A DNA stretch of 40,367 bases, from contig NZ_LMCY01000008.1 in the NCBI RefSeq assembly GCF_001425685.1, forward strand, positions 1 to 40,367, written 5' to 3'. Source of the stretch: Massilia sp. Root335 (GTDB taxonomy: Bacteria > Pseudomonadota > Gammaproteobacteria > Burkholderiales > Burkholderiaceae_D). The first letter of the stretch is position 1. Each line of letters starts with the position of its first letter. This document shows positions 1 to 7,763 of this stretch, piece after piece. The position numbers and the translations under genes were made by a program. Below the pieces are notes generated by a model. That model made no database searches. It was not told the origin of the DNA and saw only the letters and a list, made by a program, of their open reading frames with translations.

Positions 1-66
1 GGGCCCAAGTTCAGCGTCTCGACTGCGCAAGCAAATCGGATTCCCGCCTGCGCGGGAACGACGTTG
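1..66. repeat. Palindromic intergenic repeat, copy 1 (cut by window edge)
   Basis: Right part of a family of roughly 85-100 bp palindromic elements seen several times here. The arm ATTCCCGCCTGCGCGGGAAC forms a hairpin, followed by GACG. The inner CCCAAGTT and its partner are the second pairing block. The left outer hairpin lies outside the window. Other copies are at 13581, 19286, 26125 and 40297. Confidence 0.75.
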
Positions 67-75
67 TCGACGGGG

Positions 76-510
76 TCACGAGCCCGACCTGAACAAATCC
101 TCCGGCTTCCACGGATCATACGTCCCGACGTTCCACACATGGCCCTCGGGATCGCGGCACATGAAGCCGCGGCTGCCGAATTCCGTGTCGGCCGGTTCCT
201 GCAGGATGACGGCGCCGGCATTGCGCGCGCGCTCGCACACGCGGTCGGCGTCGTTCACCTGCAGGTAGACGGTCTGCGTCTGGCGGCCCTTGATCTCGTC
301 CGGCTGCACGAGCACCTTGCCATATTCGCCTTCCTCGTTGACCGAGCCCAGCATGATCATGCCGTCGCCGAGCGTCAGTTGCGCGTGGGCGATGGCGCCG
401 TCGATGCCGGGCACGGCGACCTGGCACGCGAAGCCGAAGACTTCGCACAGCCAGTCGATGGCGGCCGGGGTGTCGCGGTAGCGCAGGCAGGGGATGGCGA
501 GCGAGGGCAT
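76..510 (-). CDS. VOC (glyoxalase/bleomycin resistance) family protein
   Basis: A 144-residue single-unit protein of the vicinal oxygen chelate superfamily. The N-terminus (PCLRYRDTPAAIDWLCEVFG) and the C-terminal GFMCRDPEGHVWNVGTYDPW are typical of VOC proteins annotated as glyoxalase-like. The superfamily binds a divalent metal using side chains from paired beta-alpha-beta-beta-beta modules. The substrate cannot be read from sequence; isomerases, dioxygenases and antibiotic-binding proteins share the fold. The start has a good ribosome binding site (AGGAG about 7 bases upstream). It is monocistronic on the minus strand, downstream of and co-directional with the LytS/LytT operon, 64 bp past the regulator's stop. 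Confidence 0.85.
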   Translation of the reverse strand: MPSLAIPCLRYRDTPAAIDWLCEVFGFACQVAVPGIDGAIAHAQLTLGDGMIMLGSVNEEGEYGKVLVQPDEIKGRQTQTVYLQVNDADRVCERARNAGAVILQEPADTEFGSRGFMCRDPEGHVWNVGTYDPWKPEDLFRSGS

Positions 511-574
511 GGCGGGCTCCTGTCGGGTCGACGAGCCTCCATGCTAGCAGCAGAAGACGAGAAAATGCGCCGAT

Positions 575-1387
575 TCACATCTGCTGGAACAGATAGCTGT
601 GATTGCGGCTGACTTCCAGCTCGCCCGGATAGCCGCGCACCTTCAGCATCTGGCGCCCGCGCAGGTCGCGCTTGACCTCGGCGATGGCGTCCACGCGCAC
701 GAGCGTGGAGCGATGGATGCGCCAGAACTCGTCCGGATCGAGCTCGTCCAGCAATTCCTTCAGTGTCTTGCGAATCAGAAATTCCGCGCCGACCGTCTGC
801 ACCCGTGTGTATTTTTCGTCGGACTGGAAGAACAGCACCTCGCGCGTGCTCACCATGCGCAGGCTTGAACCGACCTGGGCCTGGATCCAGCGCAGGTAGG
901 CCGGCTTGTCCGGCTTGCCCTTGTTTTCCAGCAGCGTGGTCAGCCTGGCCAGTTGCTGGCCGATGTCTTGCGGCGGTGCCGCATCGGCGCCGTTCCCGGT
1001 CCTTGCGCGCGCGCGCAGGCGCGCCTGCAGGCGCGCGCACGTGGTCGCGAGCCGCTCGGCCGACACGGGTTTCAGGAGGTAGTCGAGCGCGCCCTGTTCG
1101 AACGCGTCCAGCGCGTACTGGTCGTAGGCCGTGGCGAACACGATGTGCGAACGCTCGTACAGGCGGCGCGCCGCCTCGATGCCGGACAGTCCCGGCATGC
1201 GGATGTCGAGGAAGGCGATGTCGGGACGGTGCCGTTCGCCCAGCTCGACGGCTTCCACGCCGTTCGCCGCCTCGGCCACGATCTGCAATCCCGGCCACGC
1301 GACCGCGAGGCGCGCGCGCAGCAGGTCGCGCATGGGCGCCTCGTCGTCGGCGACCAGCGCGGTGACGGGGCGTTCTTCAGGCTTCAT
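575..1387 (-). CDS. LytTR-family DNA-binding response regulator
   Basis: A 270-residue response regulator. The receiver domain (about residues 8-125) has the acidic pair D14-D15, the predicted phosphoacceptor D61 (FLDIRMPG) and K106 (YLLKP). After a linker, residues about 165-268 form a LytTR DNA-binding domain with the typical sequence FWRIHRSTLVR and a C-terminal RNHSYLF. It receives phosphate from the sensor kinase encoded just upstream, whose stop overlaps this ATG by four bases (ATGA), so translation is probably coupled. The reading frame stays open far upstream inside the kinase gene, but residues before MKPEERP are a shadow. LytTR regulators often control extracellular polysaccharide, virulence or transport genes; the target here is unknown. 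Confidence 0.92.
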   Translation of the reverse strand: MKPEERPVTALVADDEAPMRDLLRARLAVAWPGLQIVAEAANGVEAVELGERHRPDIAFLDIRMPGLSGIEAARRLYERSHIVFATAYDQYALDAFEQGALDYLLKPVSAERLATTCARLQARLRARARTGNGADAAPPQDIGQQLARLTTLLENKGKPDKPAYLRWIQAQVGSSLRMVSTREVLFFQSDEKYTRVQTVGAEFLIRKTLKELLDELDPDEFWRIHRSTLVRVDAIAEVKRDLRGRQMLKVRGYPGELEVSRNHSYLFQQM

Positions 1388-2274
1388 GCGTCCTCCATCA
1401 TCTTGTAGGGGAGCCGGATCGTGGCGCAGGCGCCGCCGCCCGGCGGGGTCATGATGTCCAGTGCGGCATCCGCGCCGTACAGCAGTTGCAGGCGCTCGCG
1501 GATGTTGGCGAGGCCGACGCCGTCGTCCGCGTGCGGGTCGATGCCGACGCCATCGTCGCACACTTCCACGTGCAGGTCTGCCCCCACGACATGCGCGCGC
1601 ACGGCGACGGTGCCGCCTTCGATCTTGGGTTCCAGGCCGTGCTTGATGGCGTTCTCGATCAGCGTTTGCAGCATCATCGGCGGGAACGGCGCGCTGCCGA
1701 GGAAGTCGGGCACGTCGAAGCGCACCTGCAGGCGCTCCTTCATCCGCGCCTGCATGATGGCCAGATAGGCCCGCGACAGCTCGACCTGCTTGCCGAGCGT
1801 GGCGCCGCCGCGCTGGCGCATCTGCGGCAAGGTCGAGCGCAGGTAGTCGATCAGGTGGGCGTGCACGCGCGCCGCTTCCTGCGGGTCGGTCTCGATCAGC
1901 TGGCCGATCAGGGCCAGCGTATTGAACAGGAAGTGCGGTTCGACCTGCGCCTGCAGCGCGGCCATCTGCGCTTCCATCAGGCGGCGTTCCAGCGTCGCCA
2001 CGTTGGCCTGCGCCGTCGCCTCGCGCGCCGTCAGCTCGGCCTTGCGCTTGCCGCCCGCCAGCACCTTGACGGCGATCGAGATGAAGAGGTACCAGCCGCC
2101 CAGCTCGGGCGCGTTGATCATCCCGCAGAAGATCAGCACGAAGAACCACGTGAGGAACAGCTGGCGCCACTCGACGACGGCGAGCCAGTCGAAAAAGCGC
2201 CACCACAGCTTGCTGGCTTCGTTGAAGGCGTCGCGCACGAAGTCGAGTACGCGGTTGATGTCGCTGGCGCGCAT
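1384..2274 (-). CDS. LytS/YehU-type sensor histidine kinase
   Basis: A 296-residue membrane sensor kinase of the His_kinase (PF06580) class. Two hydrophobic segments at about residues 37-55 and 59-75 anchor a short N-terminal region that has almost no periplasmic sensor domain. A coiled segment (about 77-112) leads to the phosphoacceptor H114 in EPHFLFNTL. The ATPase domain shows the N box ENAIKHG (207-213), DDGVGI (240-245) and GVGLANI (252-258). It presumably phosphorylates the LytTR regulator that overlaps its 3' end. The gene follows a small membrane protein gene by 13 bases. With so little extracytoplasmic sequence, the signal may be sensed within the membrane or through the small partner protein. 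Confidence 0.92.
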   Translation of the reverse strand: MRASDINRVLDFVRDAFNEASKLWWRFFDWLAVVEWRQLFLTWFFVLIFCGMINAPELGGWYLFISIAVKVLAGGKRKAELTAREATAQANVATLERRLMEAQMAALQAQVEPHFLFNTLALIGQLIETDPQEAARVHAHLIDYLRSTLPQMRQRGGATLGKQVELSRAYLAIMQARMKERLQVRFDVPDFLGSAPFPPMMLQTLIENAIKHGLEPKIEGGTVAVRAHVVGADLHVEVCDDGVGIDPHADDGVGLANIRERLQLLYGADAALDIMTPPGGGACATIRLPYKMMEDA

Positions 2275-2287
2275 GCCGTTCCCCTGC

Positions 2288-2554
2288 TTATTGTTTGCCG
2301 TAGGGTTCGCGCTGCGTGCGGCGGTGGTCGACGGCGAACGCCCCGATGACGACCTTGAGGCCCATGAACAGGACGAACAGGAACAGGGCCAGCGGCAGGA
2401 GGCTGATCACGAAGGCGAGGGCGATGCAGCAGGCCAGCATCGCCGGCCATGGCATGGCGGCGATGGTGCGGGCGCCGCGGCGGCACGCGCGGACGATGTC
2501 GTGGGCGATGTCTTCCATCGTGGCGGCGAATTCGCGGAAAGCGGTCTTGTTCAT
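2288..2554 (-). CDS. Small membrane protein in the LytS/LytT operon
   Basis: An 88-residue protein. The N-terminal 35 residues are amphipathic and basic; residues about 34-72 (from MPWPAMLACCIALAFVISLL) are strongly hydrophobic and probably form two membrane passes or a hairpin; the tail is basic (HRRTQREPYGKQ). I do not recognise a named family. It is the first gene of the operon with the sensor kinase and regulator. AGGAG sits at correct spacing before the ATG, but lies in an inverted-repeat arm (2557-2563/2585-2591). A role as accessory or signal-modulating partner of the kinase is inferred from position only. Confidence 0.7.
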   Translation of the reverse strand: MNKTAFREFAATMEDIAHDIVRACRRGARTIAAMPWPAMLACCIALAFVISLLPLALFLFVLFMGLKVVIGAFAVDHRRTQREPYGKQ

Positions 2555-2556
2555 GA

Positions 2557-2591
2557 TGACTCCTGTGACGTGACGTGTTGCGATGGAGTCA
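2557..2591 (-). promoter_or_regulatory. Leader hairpin that could mask the ribosome binding site
   Basis: Perfect 7-bp inverted repeat: TGACTCC at 2557-2563 and GGAGTCA at 2585-2591 on the plus strand, 21 bases apart. In the leftward transcript the Shine-Dalgarno GGAG of the 88-residue gene lies inside the 3' arm. The loop contains the direct repeat ACGTCACGTCAC. A DNA operator is an alternative reading. Confidence 0.4.
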
Positions 2592-2758
2592 CTCTACATC
2601 CGTGGCGACCGGGTGACCACAGCGTGTCGACGAACTGCCGAAAATGCAGGATGACTGGTCGTGCGGCCGGATGGGCGGGGCGTCTGGACCGGGCGGCGCC
2701 GGCGTACTATGATGCCGTTCATGAAATATCGATGCCCCCGCCGGGCGCGCCGCACGCC

Positions 2759-3451
2759 ATGAGCCGTACCGGCCGCCTGTTCCAACTGATGGATGCCCTG
2801 CGCGGCCACCGCCGCCCGGTGACGGCCAGCGCCCTGGCCGAGCGCCTCGGCGTGTCCGAGCGCACCATCTACCGCGACATCCAGACCCTCGCGCAGCTGG
2901 GCGCGCCCGTCGACGGCTCGGCGGGCGTCGGCTACCTGCTGCGCACCGGGTTCTTCCTGCCGCCGCTGATGTTCGACGCCGACGAACTGGAAGCCCTCGT
3001 GCTGGGCGCGCGCTGGGTGCGCCAGCAGGGCGACCCGGCGCTGTCCGCCGCGGCCGACCGCACGCTGGCCAAGATCGCCACCGCCACGCCGCGCGACCTG
3101 CGCGACCACATGGCCGAGACGAGCCTGTGGGTGCCGGCGTTTCCGGCCGCGGTGCCGGTCGAGGCGTTCATCCAGCCCACGCGCGAGGCGATCCGGCGCC
3201 AGTGCAAGCTGCGCATCGCCTACCGCGACGAGCGCGATACGGCGACGGAGCGCATCGTGTGGCCGTTCGCGCTCGCCTTTTTCGAGGGCAAGCGGGTCAT
3301 GGCCGCGTGGTGCGAACTGCGCGCCGCGATCCGCCACTTCCGCGTCGACCGCATCGTACGGGTGGAGGCGAGCACGGAACGCTATCCGTCGCCGCGCCAT
3401 CAGCTGCTGCGGCGCTGGCGGCAGGAGTACGACATTCCCGAGTACTCCTGA
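2759..3451 (+). CDS. YafY-type HTH and WYL-domain transcriptional regulator
   Basis: A 230-residue regulator. Residues about 1-60 form a winged HTH of the HTH_11/DeoR type (ALAERLGVSERTIYRDIQTL, then GVGYLLR in the wing). Residues about 130-220 form a WYL-like ligand-binding domain (RIAYRDE, RIVWPFALAFFEGKRVMAAW, FRVDRI). These proteins bind DNA and respond to small molecules or nucleic acid through the WYL fold. A glutathione S-transferase gene follows in the same direction, and a perfect palindrome covers this gene's stop codon, so it probably controls that gene. The start MSRTGRLFQLMDAL matches the usual N-terminus of the family; an in-frame ATG at 2732 would add nine residues. Confidence 0.88.
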   Translation: MSRTGRLFQLMDALRGHRRPVTASALAERLGVSERTIYRDIQTLAQLGAPVDGSAGVGYLLRTGFFLPPLMFDADELEALVLGARWVRQQGDPALSAAADRTLAKIATATPRDLRDHMAETSLWVPAFPAAVPVEAFIQPTREAIRRQCKLRIAYRDERDTATERIVWPFALAFFEGKRVMAAWCELRAAIRHFRVDRIVRVEASTERYPSPRHQLLRRWRQEYDIPEYS

Positions 3452-3465
3452 CAGAATCTGTCAGG
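3447..3465. promoter_or_regulatory. Palindromic operator candidate between WYL regulator and GST gene
   Basis: CCTGACAG-AAT-CTGTCAGG is a perfect 8-3-8 palindrome overlapping the regulator's stop codon, 48 bp before the GST start. There is no T-tract, so it is unlikely to be a terminator. A site for the upstream YafY-type regulator is the simplest reading. Confidence 0.5.
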
Positions 3466-3512
3466 GCAGGGTCTTAACATCGTTGCATCCACTCACGCAC
3501 AGGAGACGACCC

Positions 3513-4130
3513 ATGCAGCTCTACTACAATCACTATTCGTCCAATACCCGCCGTGTGCTGCTGGCGGCCGACCATCTCGGCGTCGCGTTCGATCTCGTCG
3601 AGATCAACCTGGCCAGCCAGGACGACCGGCGCCGCCTCGGCGAAGTCAATCCCAACAGCAAGCTTCCGGTGCTGATCGACGGCGACTTCATCCTGTGGGA
3701 ATCGTGCGCGATCATGCAATACCTGGCCGACGGCACGCCGGGCCAGACCGTGTGGCCGCAGGCGCGCCAGGCGCGGGCCGACGTGACCCGCTGGATGTTC
3801 TGGGCGTGCCAGCATTTCGCCCCGGCCATCGGCGTGCTCACGTGGGAACACATCTGGAAGAAATTCGTCACGGGCCTCGATGCCGACGCAAACGAGGTGG
3901 CGCGCGGCGAATCCGACCTGGCCGACACGGCCCGCGTGCTCGACGGGCACCTGGCCACGCGCCACTGGCTCGTCGGCGACGCCGTGACGCTGGCCGACTT
4001 CGCCGTCGTGGCGCCGCTCATGTACAAGGACAAGGCGCGCCTGCCGCTGGACGACTATCCGCACCTGCTGGCCTGGTTCGGGCGCGTGCAGGCGCTGCCG
4101 GCGTGGCGCAACACCGAGCACGCCTGGTAG
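3513..4130 (+). CDS. Glutathione S-transferase family protein
   Basis: A 205-residue cytosolic GST. The thioredoxin-like N-terminal domain (about 1-80) begins MQLYYNHYSSNTRR and has the cis-proline loop NPNSKLPVL and the glutathione-binding WESCAIMQYL. The all-helical C-terminal domain (about 90-205) contains WLVGDAVTLADFAVVAPL, the usual N-capping box region. GSTs conjugate or reduce electrophiles with glutathione; the electrophile here is unknown. AGGAG lies 7 bases before the chosen ATG; an in-frame ATG 30 bases upstream lacks one. Probably regulated by the preceding WYL regulator through the palindrome at 3447-3465. It ends 5 bp from the convergent transporter gene. Confidence 0.9.
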   Translation: MQLYYNHYSSNTRRVLLAADHLGVAFDLVEINLASQDDRRRLGEVNPNSKLPVLIDGDFILWESCAIMQYLADGTPGQTVWPQARQARADVTRWMFWACQHFAPAIGVLTWEHIWKKFVTGLDADANEVARGESDLADTARVLDGHLATRHWLVGDAVTLADFAVVAPLMYKDKARLPLDDYPHLLAWFGRVQALPAWRNTEHAW

Positions 4131-4135
4131 TCGCG

Positions 4136-5338
4136 TCAGGCGGGCCTGGCCTGCCGCCCCGCCACCGCGGCAATCCCCGCCGCGACGACGTTGAAGGCCG
4201 CGCTGGCCAGGATCGGCAAGGTATAGCTGCGGCTCGCGTCGAACAGGTAGCCGGCCGCGGTGGGGCCGACGAGCGTACCCACGGCGACGCTCGTGTACAG
4301 CACGCCGATGATGCTGCCGACCTGGCGGCTGCCGAACAAGTCCGTCACCACGGGCGGCATGATGGCGACCCAGCCGCCGTAGAACAGGCCGAACAGCAGC
4401 GCGAACCCGGCCAGCGTCGCGAAACCTGTCGCGGCGGCCCATATTGCCAACGCCGCGGCCATGCCGACGAACATCGCCAGCAGGAAGGCCTGGCGCCCGA
4501 TCCGGTCCGCGAGCCCGCCGAGGAAGAAGCGGCCCACCGTGCTGCCGACGCCGATCGCCCCCAGCAGGTACGCGGCGTCCTTGCGGCCGATCCCGTGGTC
4601 CAGCGCATACGGCACCAGGTGGACGAACGGCACGAAGACGCCGAACGAGCAGACCAGGCAGGCCGCATACAGCAAGGCGAACTGCCGCGACCTGACGGCG
4701 TCGCGCAGCGGCATGCCGCCACCGCCGCCGGCGGCCGCGGATGCGCCGTCCGGTAAGGTGCCCTTGTGCGCGGGATCGTTCGCGATGAACCAGGCCATGC
4801 CGATGCCGACGACCGCCGCGCCGCACCCGAGCGCCACGTAGGCGGTCCGCCATCCCAGCGCGTCGATCAGCGCCGTCGCGAGCGGCGGCATGACCAGCGT
4901 GCCGACGCCGATGCCGCTGACCGCCAGTCCCGACGCGAAGCCGCGGCGCTTGACGAACCAGCGCTGCACCGCGCCGAGCGCGGGGACGTAGGCGCAGCCG
5001 ATGCCCAGGCCGACGCCGAGGCCGTAGGCGGCGTACACCGTCGTGAGGCTGTGCGCCACGCCGGCCAGCGCCAGGCCGGCGCCCACCAGCAGCATGCCGA
5101 GCATGGCCAGGCGTTGCGCGCCCCAGCGGTCCGCGAGCGGGCCGCTGACGACGCCGAGCGAAAAGTACAGGAATCCCGCCAGCGAAAACACGATCGAGAC
5201 GGACCCGCGCGACGCCGCGAAATCGTGCTGCAGGGCGGGCACGAATGCGCTGAACGTGTACGCGCAGCCGAAACCGACGAAACACACCGCGAACGCCGCT
5301 GCGACGACGACCCAGCCGTAGAAGAGGCGCGGCCCCAT
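4136..5338 (-). CDS. MFS transporter, oxalate/formate antiporter (OFA)-like
   Basis: A 400-residue, 12-helix major facilitator. The N-terminus MGPRLFYGWVVVAAAF with SAFVPAL in helix 1-2 and the loop motif GPLADRWGAQR (motif A) are characteristic of the OFA/monocarboxylate group; WFVKRRGFASGLAVSG is the matching cytoplasmic loop. Members move monocarboxylates such as oxalate, formate or related organic acids; the exact substrate is not predictable. The gene starts one base after the amidase stop in the same direction, so the two form an operon, suggesting transport of an amide-derived acid or the amide itself. An upstream extension of the frame lies inside the amidase gene and is discarded. 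Confidence 0.87.
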   Translation of the reverse strand: MGPRLFYGWVVVAAAFAVCFVGFGCAYTFSAFVPALQHDFAASRGSVSIVFSLAGFLYFSLGVVSGPLADRWGAQRLAMLGMLLVGAGLALAGVAHSLTTVYAAYGLGVGLGIGCAYVPALGAVQRWFVKRRGFASGLAVSGIGVGTLVMPPLATALIDALGWRTAYVALGCGAAVVGIGMAWFIANDPAHKGTLPDGASAAAGGGGGMPLRDAVRSRQFALLYAACLVCSFGVFVPFVHLVPYALDHGIGRKDAAYLLGAIGVGSTVGRFFLGGLADRIGRQAFLLAMFVGMAAALAIWAAATGFATLAGFALLFGLFYGGWVAIMPPVVTDLFGSRQVGSIIGVLYTSVAVGTLVGPTAAGYLFDASRSYTLPILASAAFNVVAAGIAAVAGRQARPA

Positions 5339-5339
5339 G

Positions 5340-6770
5340 CTACATCTCCGGATGGCGCCGATGCCACGCCGTCCGCGCCTGGAACGCGGCGCCGGCCCGC
5401 ACGAGCGCATCCTCGCGCCAGCGGGGCGCCACCAGTTGCATACCGACCGGCATGCCGTCTGCAGTGAAGCCGCCCGGCAGGGTGAGCGTCGGATGGCCGG
5501 ACAGGTTGAAGGGGCAGGTGTAGCGCTGCAGCCTGGCGATGAGGTCCGGCTGCGCGCCCAGCGTCCGGATCTGCGCGAGCGTGAGCGGCGCGAACGGCTG
5601 CACCGGCGTGAGCAGGACGTCGACCGTTGCCATTACACGGTCGACGCGGCCGCGGAACGCCGCGCGCCGCAGCAGGATGGCCTGGTAATCGGTGCCCGAT
5701 AGCGACTGGCCCGCATCGATGACCGCCGCGAGGACGGCGCCGTAATCGTCCCGCATGGCGTGGTAGCGGGCCTGGTGCGCCACGGCCGCCTCCATGGCGC
5801 AGGTCGGCACCCAGTCGGCGATGGCCTGTGCCACGGCGGGGAAGCGGACGTCGACGATCTCCGCATCCAGCGCCGCGAATGTCGCGAGGGCGTCGGCGAG
5901 GACCTGGCGCGTGCCGGCGTCCACGTCATCGCGATTCCACGCCGCGTCGACGCCGATGCGAAAGCCTGCAAGGCCGGCACCTGCTGCGGCACCGGCACCG
6001 GCTGTGGCAGCTGCCGTAAAATCCGGGACCGGGGCCAGCGATGCGGTCGGGTCGTCCGGATCGGCGCCCGCGATGGCGCCGAGCAGGATGCCCGCATCGA
6101 CGGCGCTGCGCGCCATGGTCCCGACGTGGTCCAGCGACGCCGCCAGCTCGGCCGCGCCGTGGCGGCTCACGCGTCCCCACGTCGGCTTCAGCCCGGTCAG
6201 GCCGTTGGCGGCGGATGGCCAGCGGATCGAGCCGCCGGTGTCGGACGCCAGCGAACCATACGCCATGCCCGCCGCGACGGCGACGCCGGAACCGCTCGAC
6301 GAGATGCCCGGCCAATGGTCGTCCCGCCACGGATTGCGCGGCGGGACGACGCGCGGGTGGTGGTCGGAATACGCGCCTTCGGTGAGCTCGGGTTTGCCGA
6401 TGAGGACCGCACCGGCCTCTTTCAGGCGCCGCACGACCGTCGCATCGCGGCCGGCCGCGGGCTGGCTGCGCAGCCGCATGCCGGCACGCGTCGGCCAGCC
6501 TTCGATGTCGAACAGGTCCTTCACCGCGACCGGCACGCCGTGCAGGGGGCCGCGCCATCCGCCTGCCGCGATCTGCCTGTCGGCCGCCGCGGCCTGTGCG
6601 AGCGCGGCGTCGGCCATCACCTGGGCGTACGCATGCAGGTCGCCGTCCAGCGCCGCGATCCGCTCGAGCAGCGCCCGCGTCACGTCCCGGGACGATACGC
6701 TGCCGGTCCGGATCATGCCCGCGAGCTCGCCGATGTCGAGGTAGTGCAGGGGGCGTGCGGGTTCGGTCAT
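5340..6770 (-). CDS. Amidase signature family enzyme
   Basis: A 476-residue amidase with the Ser-cisSer-Lys triad signature: the lysine in VPVAVKDLF (about residue 86), a glycine/serine-rich SSSGSG segment, and the nucleophile serine in SDTGGSIR. Family members hydrolyse amides (aryl, aliphatic, aminoacyl or carbamoyl) to acid plus ammonia. The sequence also resembles the amidases often annotated as GatA-like, but there are no gatB/gatC genes nearby, so a tRNA role is unlikely. AGGAG precedes MTEPARPLHY at good spacing. It is co-transcribed with the MFS gene and divergent from a GcvA-type LysR gene, the probable regulator, with a perfect palindrome in the 106-bp gap. Confidence 0.9.
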   Translation of the reverse strand: MTEPARPLHYLDIGELAGMIRTGSVSSRDVTRALLERIAALDGDLHAYAQVMADAALAQAAAADRQIAAGGWRGPLHGVPVAVKDLFDIEGWPTRAGMRLRSQPAAGRDATVVRRLKEAGAVLIGKPELTEGAYSDHHPRVVPPRNPWRDDHWPGISSSGSGVAVAAGMAYGSLASDTGGSIRWPSAANGLTGLKPTWGRVSRHGAAELAASLDHVGTMARSAVDAGILLGAIAGADPDDPTASLAPVPDFTAAATAGAGAAAGAGLAGFRIGVDAAWNRDDVDAGTRQVLADALATFAALDAEIVDVRFPAVAQAIADWVPTCAMEAAVAHQARYHAMRDDYGAVLAAVIDAGQSLSGTDYQAILLRRAAFRGRVDRVMATVDVLLTPVQPFAPLTLAQIRTLGAQPDLIARLQRYTCPFNLSGHPTLTLPGGFTADGMPVGMQLVAPRWREDALVRAGAAFQARTAWHRRHPEM

Positions 6771-6861
6771 GTGTTCTCCTGTAGGATGATGATATAGTTT
6801 TACTTCACCCACTCTATCCGCCGTCGGCGCTATGAACAACCGAGTTTTCCTGCCCGGTTTA

Positions 6862-6878
6862 ATTTAGAATTTCTAAAT
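6862..6878. promoter_or_regulatory. LysR operator palindrome overlapping the LysR start codon
   Basis: ATTTAGAA-T-TTCTAAAT is a perfect 8-1-8 palindrome in AT-rich sequence between the divergent amidase and LysR genes. It has the T-N11-A form expected for LysR-type sites and runs into the LysR ATG, giving an arrangement for autorepression plus control of the amidase/MFS operon. Confidence 0.6.
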
Positions 6879-7758
6879 GATGCGTGACCCTGTCCCTCCC
6901 TTGAAGTCGCTGCGCGCGTTCGAAGCCGCGGCGCGCCACCTGTCCGTGAAAGCCGCGGCGGAGGAGTTGTGCGTGACCCCGGGCGCGGTGAGCCAGCTGG
7001 TCCGCCAGCTGGAGGCGCACCTGGGCGTGCAACTGTTCGATCGGGTCAACCGGGGGATCTTGCTGACCCAGGCGGGCCGCGACTACCTGCCGCCCGTCCG
7101 CAACGCCTTCCGGCAGATTGCGCAGGCCACGCAGCGCCTGGTCGAATCCGTGGATGCCGGCACGCTGACGCTGAGCGTCACGCCGTTCTTCGCGTCCGCG
7201 TGGCTGATGCCGCGCCTGCAGCGGTTCCGCGACCTGCATCCGGGCATCGACCTGCACATCGTCACCAGCACCGCGTTCGCCGATTTTTCACGCGACGGCG
7301 TGGACGCCGCCGTCAGGCACGGCGCCGGACGCTATCCGGGCTTGCGGAGCTATCGCGTCGCGTCCGTCGAGATCGTGCCGGTGGCCGCGCCGTCCCTCGT
7401 CGCACGCTACGGCCTGCCCGCGGCACCCGCGGCGCTGACGCGCTGGCCGCATGTCCATGACGCCGAACGCAAGGGGTGGAGCCTGTGGTTCCAGGCGAAC
7501 GGCGTGGACGACGTCGGACTGCCGCGCGGTCCGTCGTTCGACGATTCCAGCCTGCTGCTCGGCGCCGTGCTGGCCGGGCAGGGTGCCGGCCTGCTGCCGG
7601 CCGCCATGGTGGCGCACGAGGTGGGCGCAGGGCGCCTGGTCAGGCTGGCGCAACCGGCGCACATGGAGACGTTCGCCTACTACCTGGTCTATCCGGAGGC
7701 CCGCCAGGACAACCCGAAGGTGGCCGCCCTGCGCGACTGGATCTTGTCGGTGGAATAG
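6877..7758 (+). CDS. GcvA-type LysR-family transcriptional regulator
   Basis: A 293-residue LysR regulator. The HTH (about 8-66) opens with PPLKSLRAFEAAARHLSVKA and continues AAEELCVTPGAVSQLVRQLE, the pattern of the GcvA/AmpR subgroup. The effector domain (about 92-290) includes SVTPFFASAWLMPRL and a late GQGAGLLPAAMVAHEV. It is divergent from the amidase/MFS operon and is the likely regulator of it. There is no Shine-Dalgarno sequence before the tandem ATGATG; instead the putative operator palindrome covers the start, so the message may be leaderless or poorly translated. It is convergent with the GNAT gene (5 bp apart). Confidence 0.9.
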   Translation: MMRDPVPPLKSLRAFEAAARHLSVKAAAEELCVTPGAVSQLVRQLEAHLGVQLFDRVNRGILLTQAGRDYLPPVRNAFRQIAQATQRLVESVDAGTLTLSVTPFFASAWLMPRLQRFRDLHPGIDLHIVTSTAFADFSRDGVDAAVRHGAGRYPGLRSYRVASVEIVPVAAPSLVARYGLPAAPAALTRWPHVHDAERKGWSLWFQANGVDDVGLPRGPSFDDSSLLLGAVLAGQGAGLLPAAMVAHEVGAGRLVRLAQPAHMETFAYYLVYPEARQDNPKVAALRDWILSVE

Positions 7759-7763
7759 CGGAA

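Noticed and set aside
3474..5285. Frame of 603 codons across GST and MFS genes
   Set aside because: Shadow of two convergent genes with typical arginine-rich composition.
5340..6770. GatA subunit of the tRNA amidotransferase
   Set aside because: No gatB or gatC nearby and an MFS partner with a dedicated regulator suggest a catabolic amidase.
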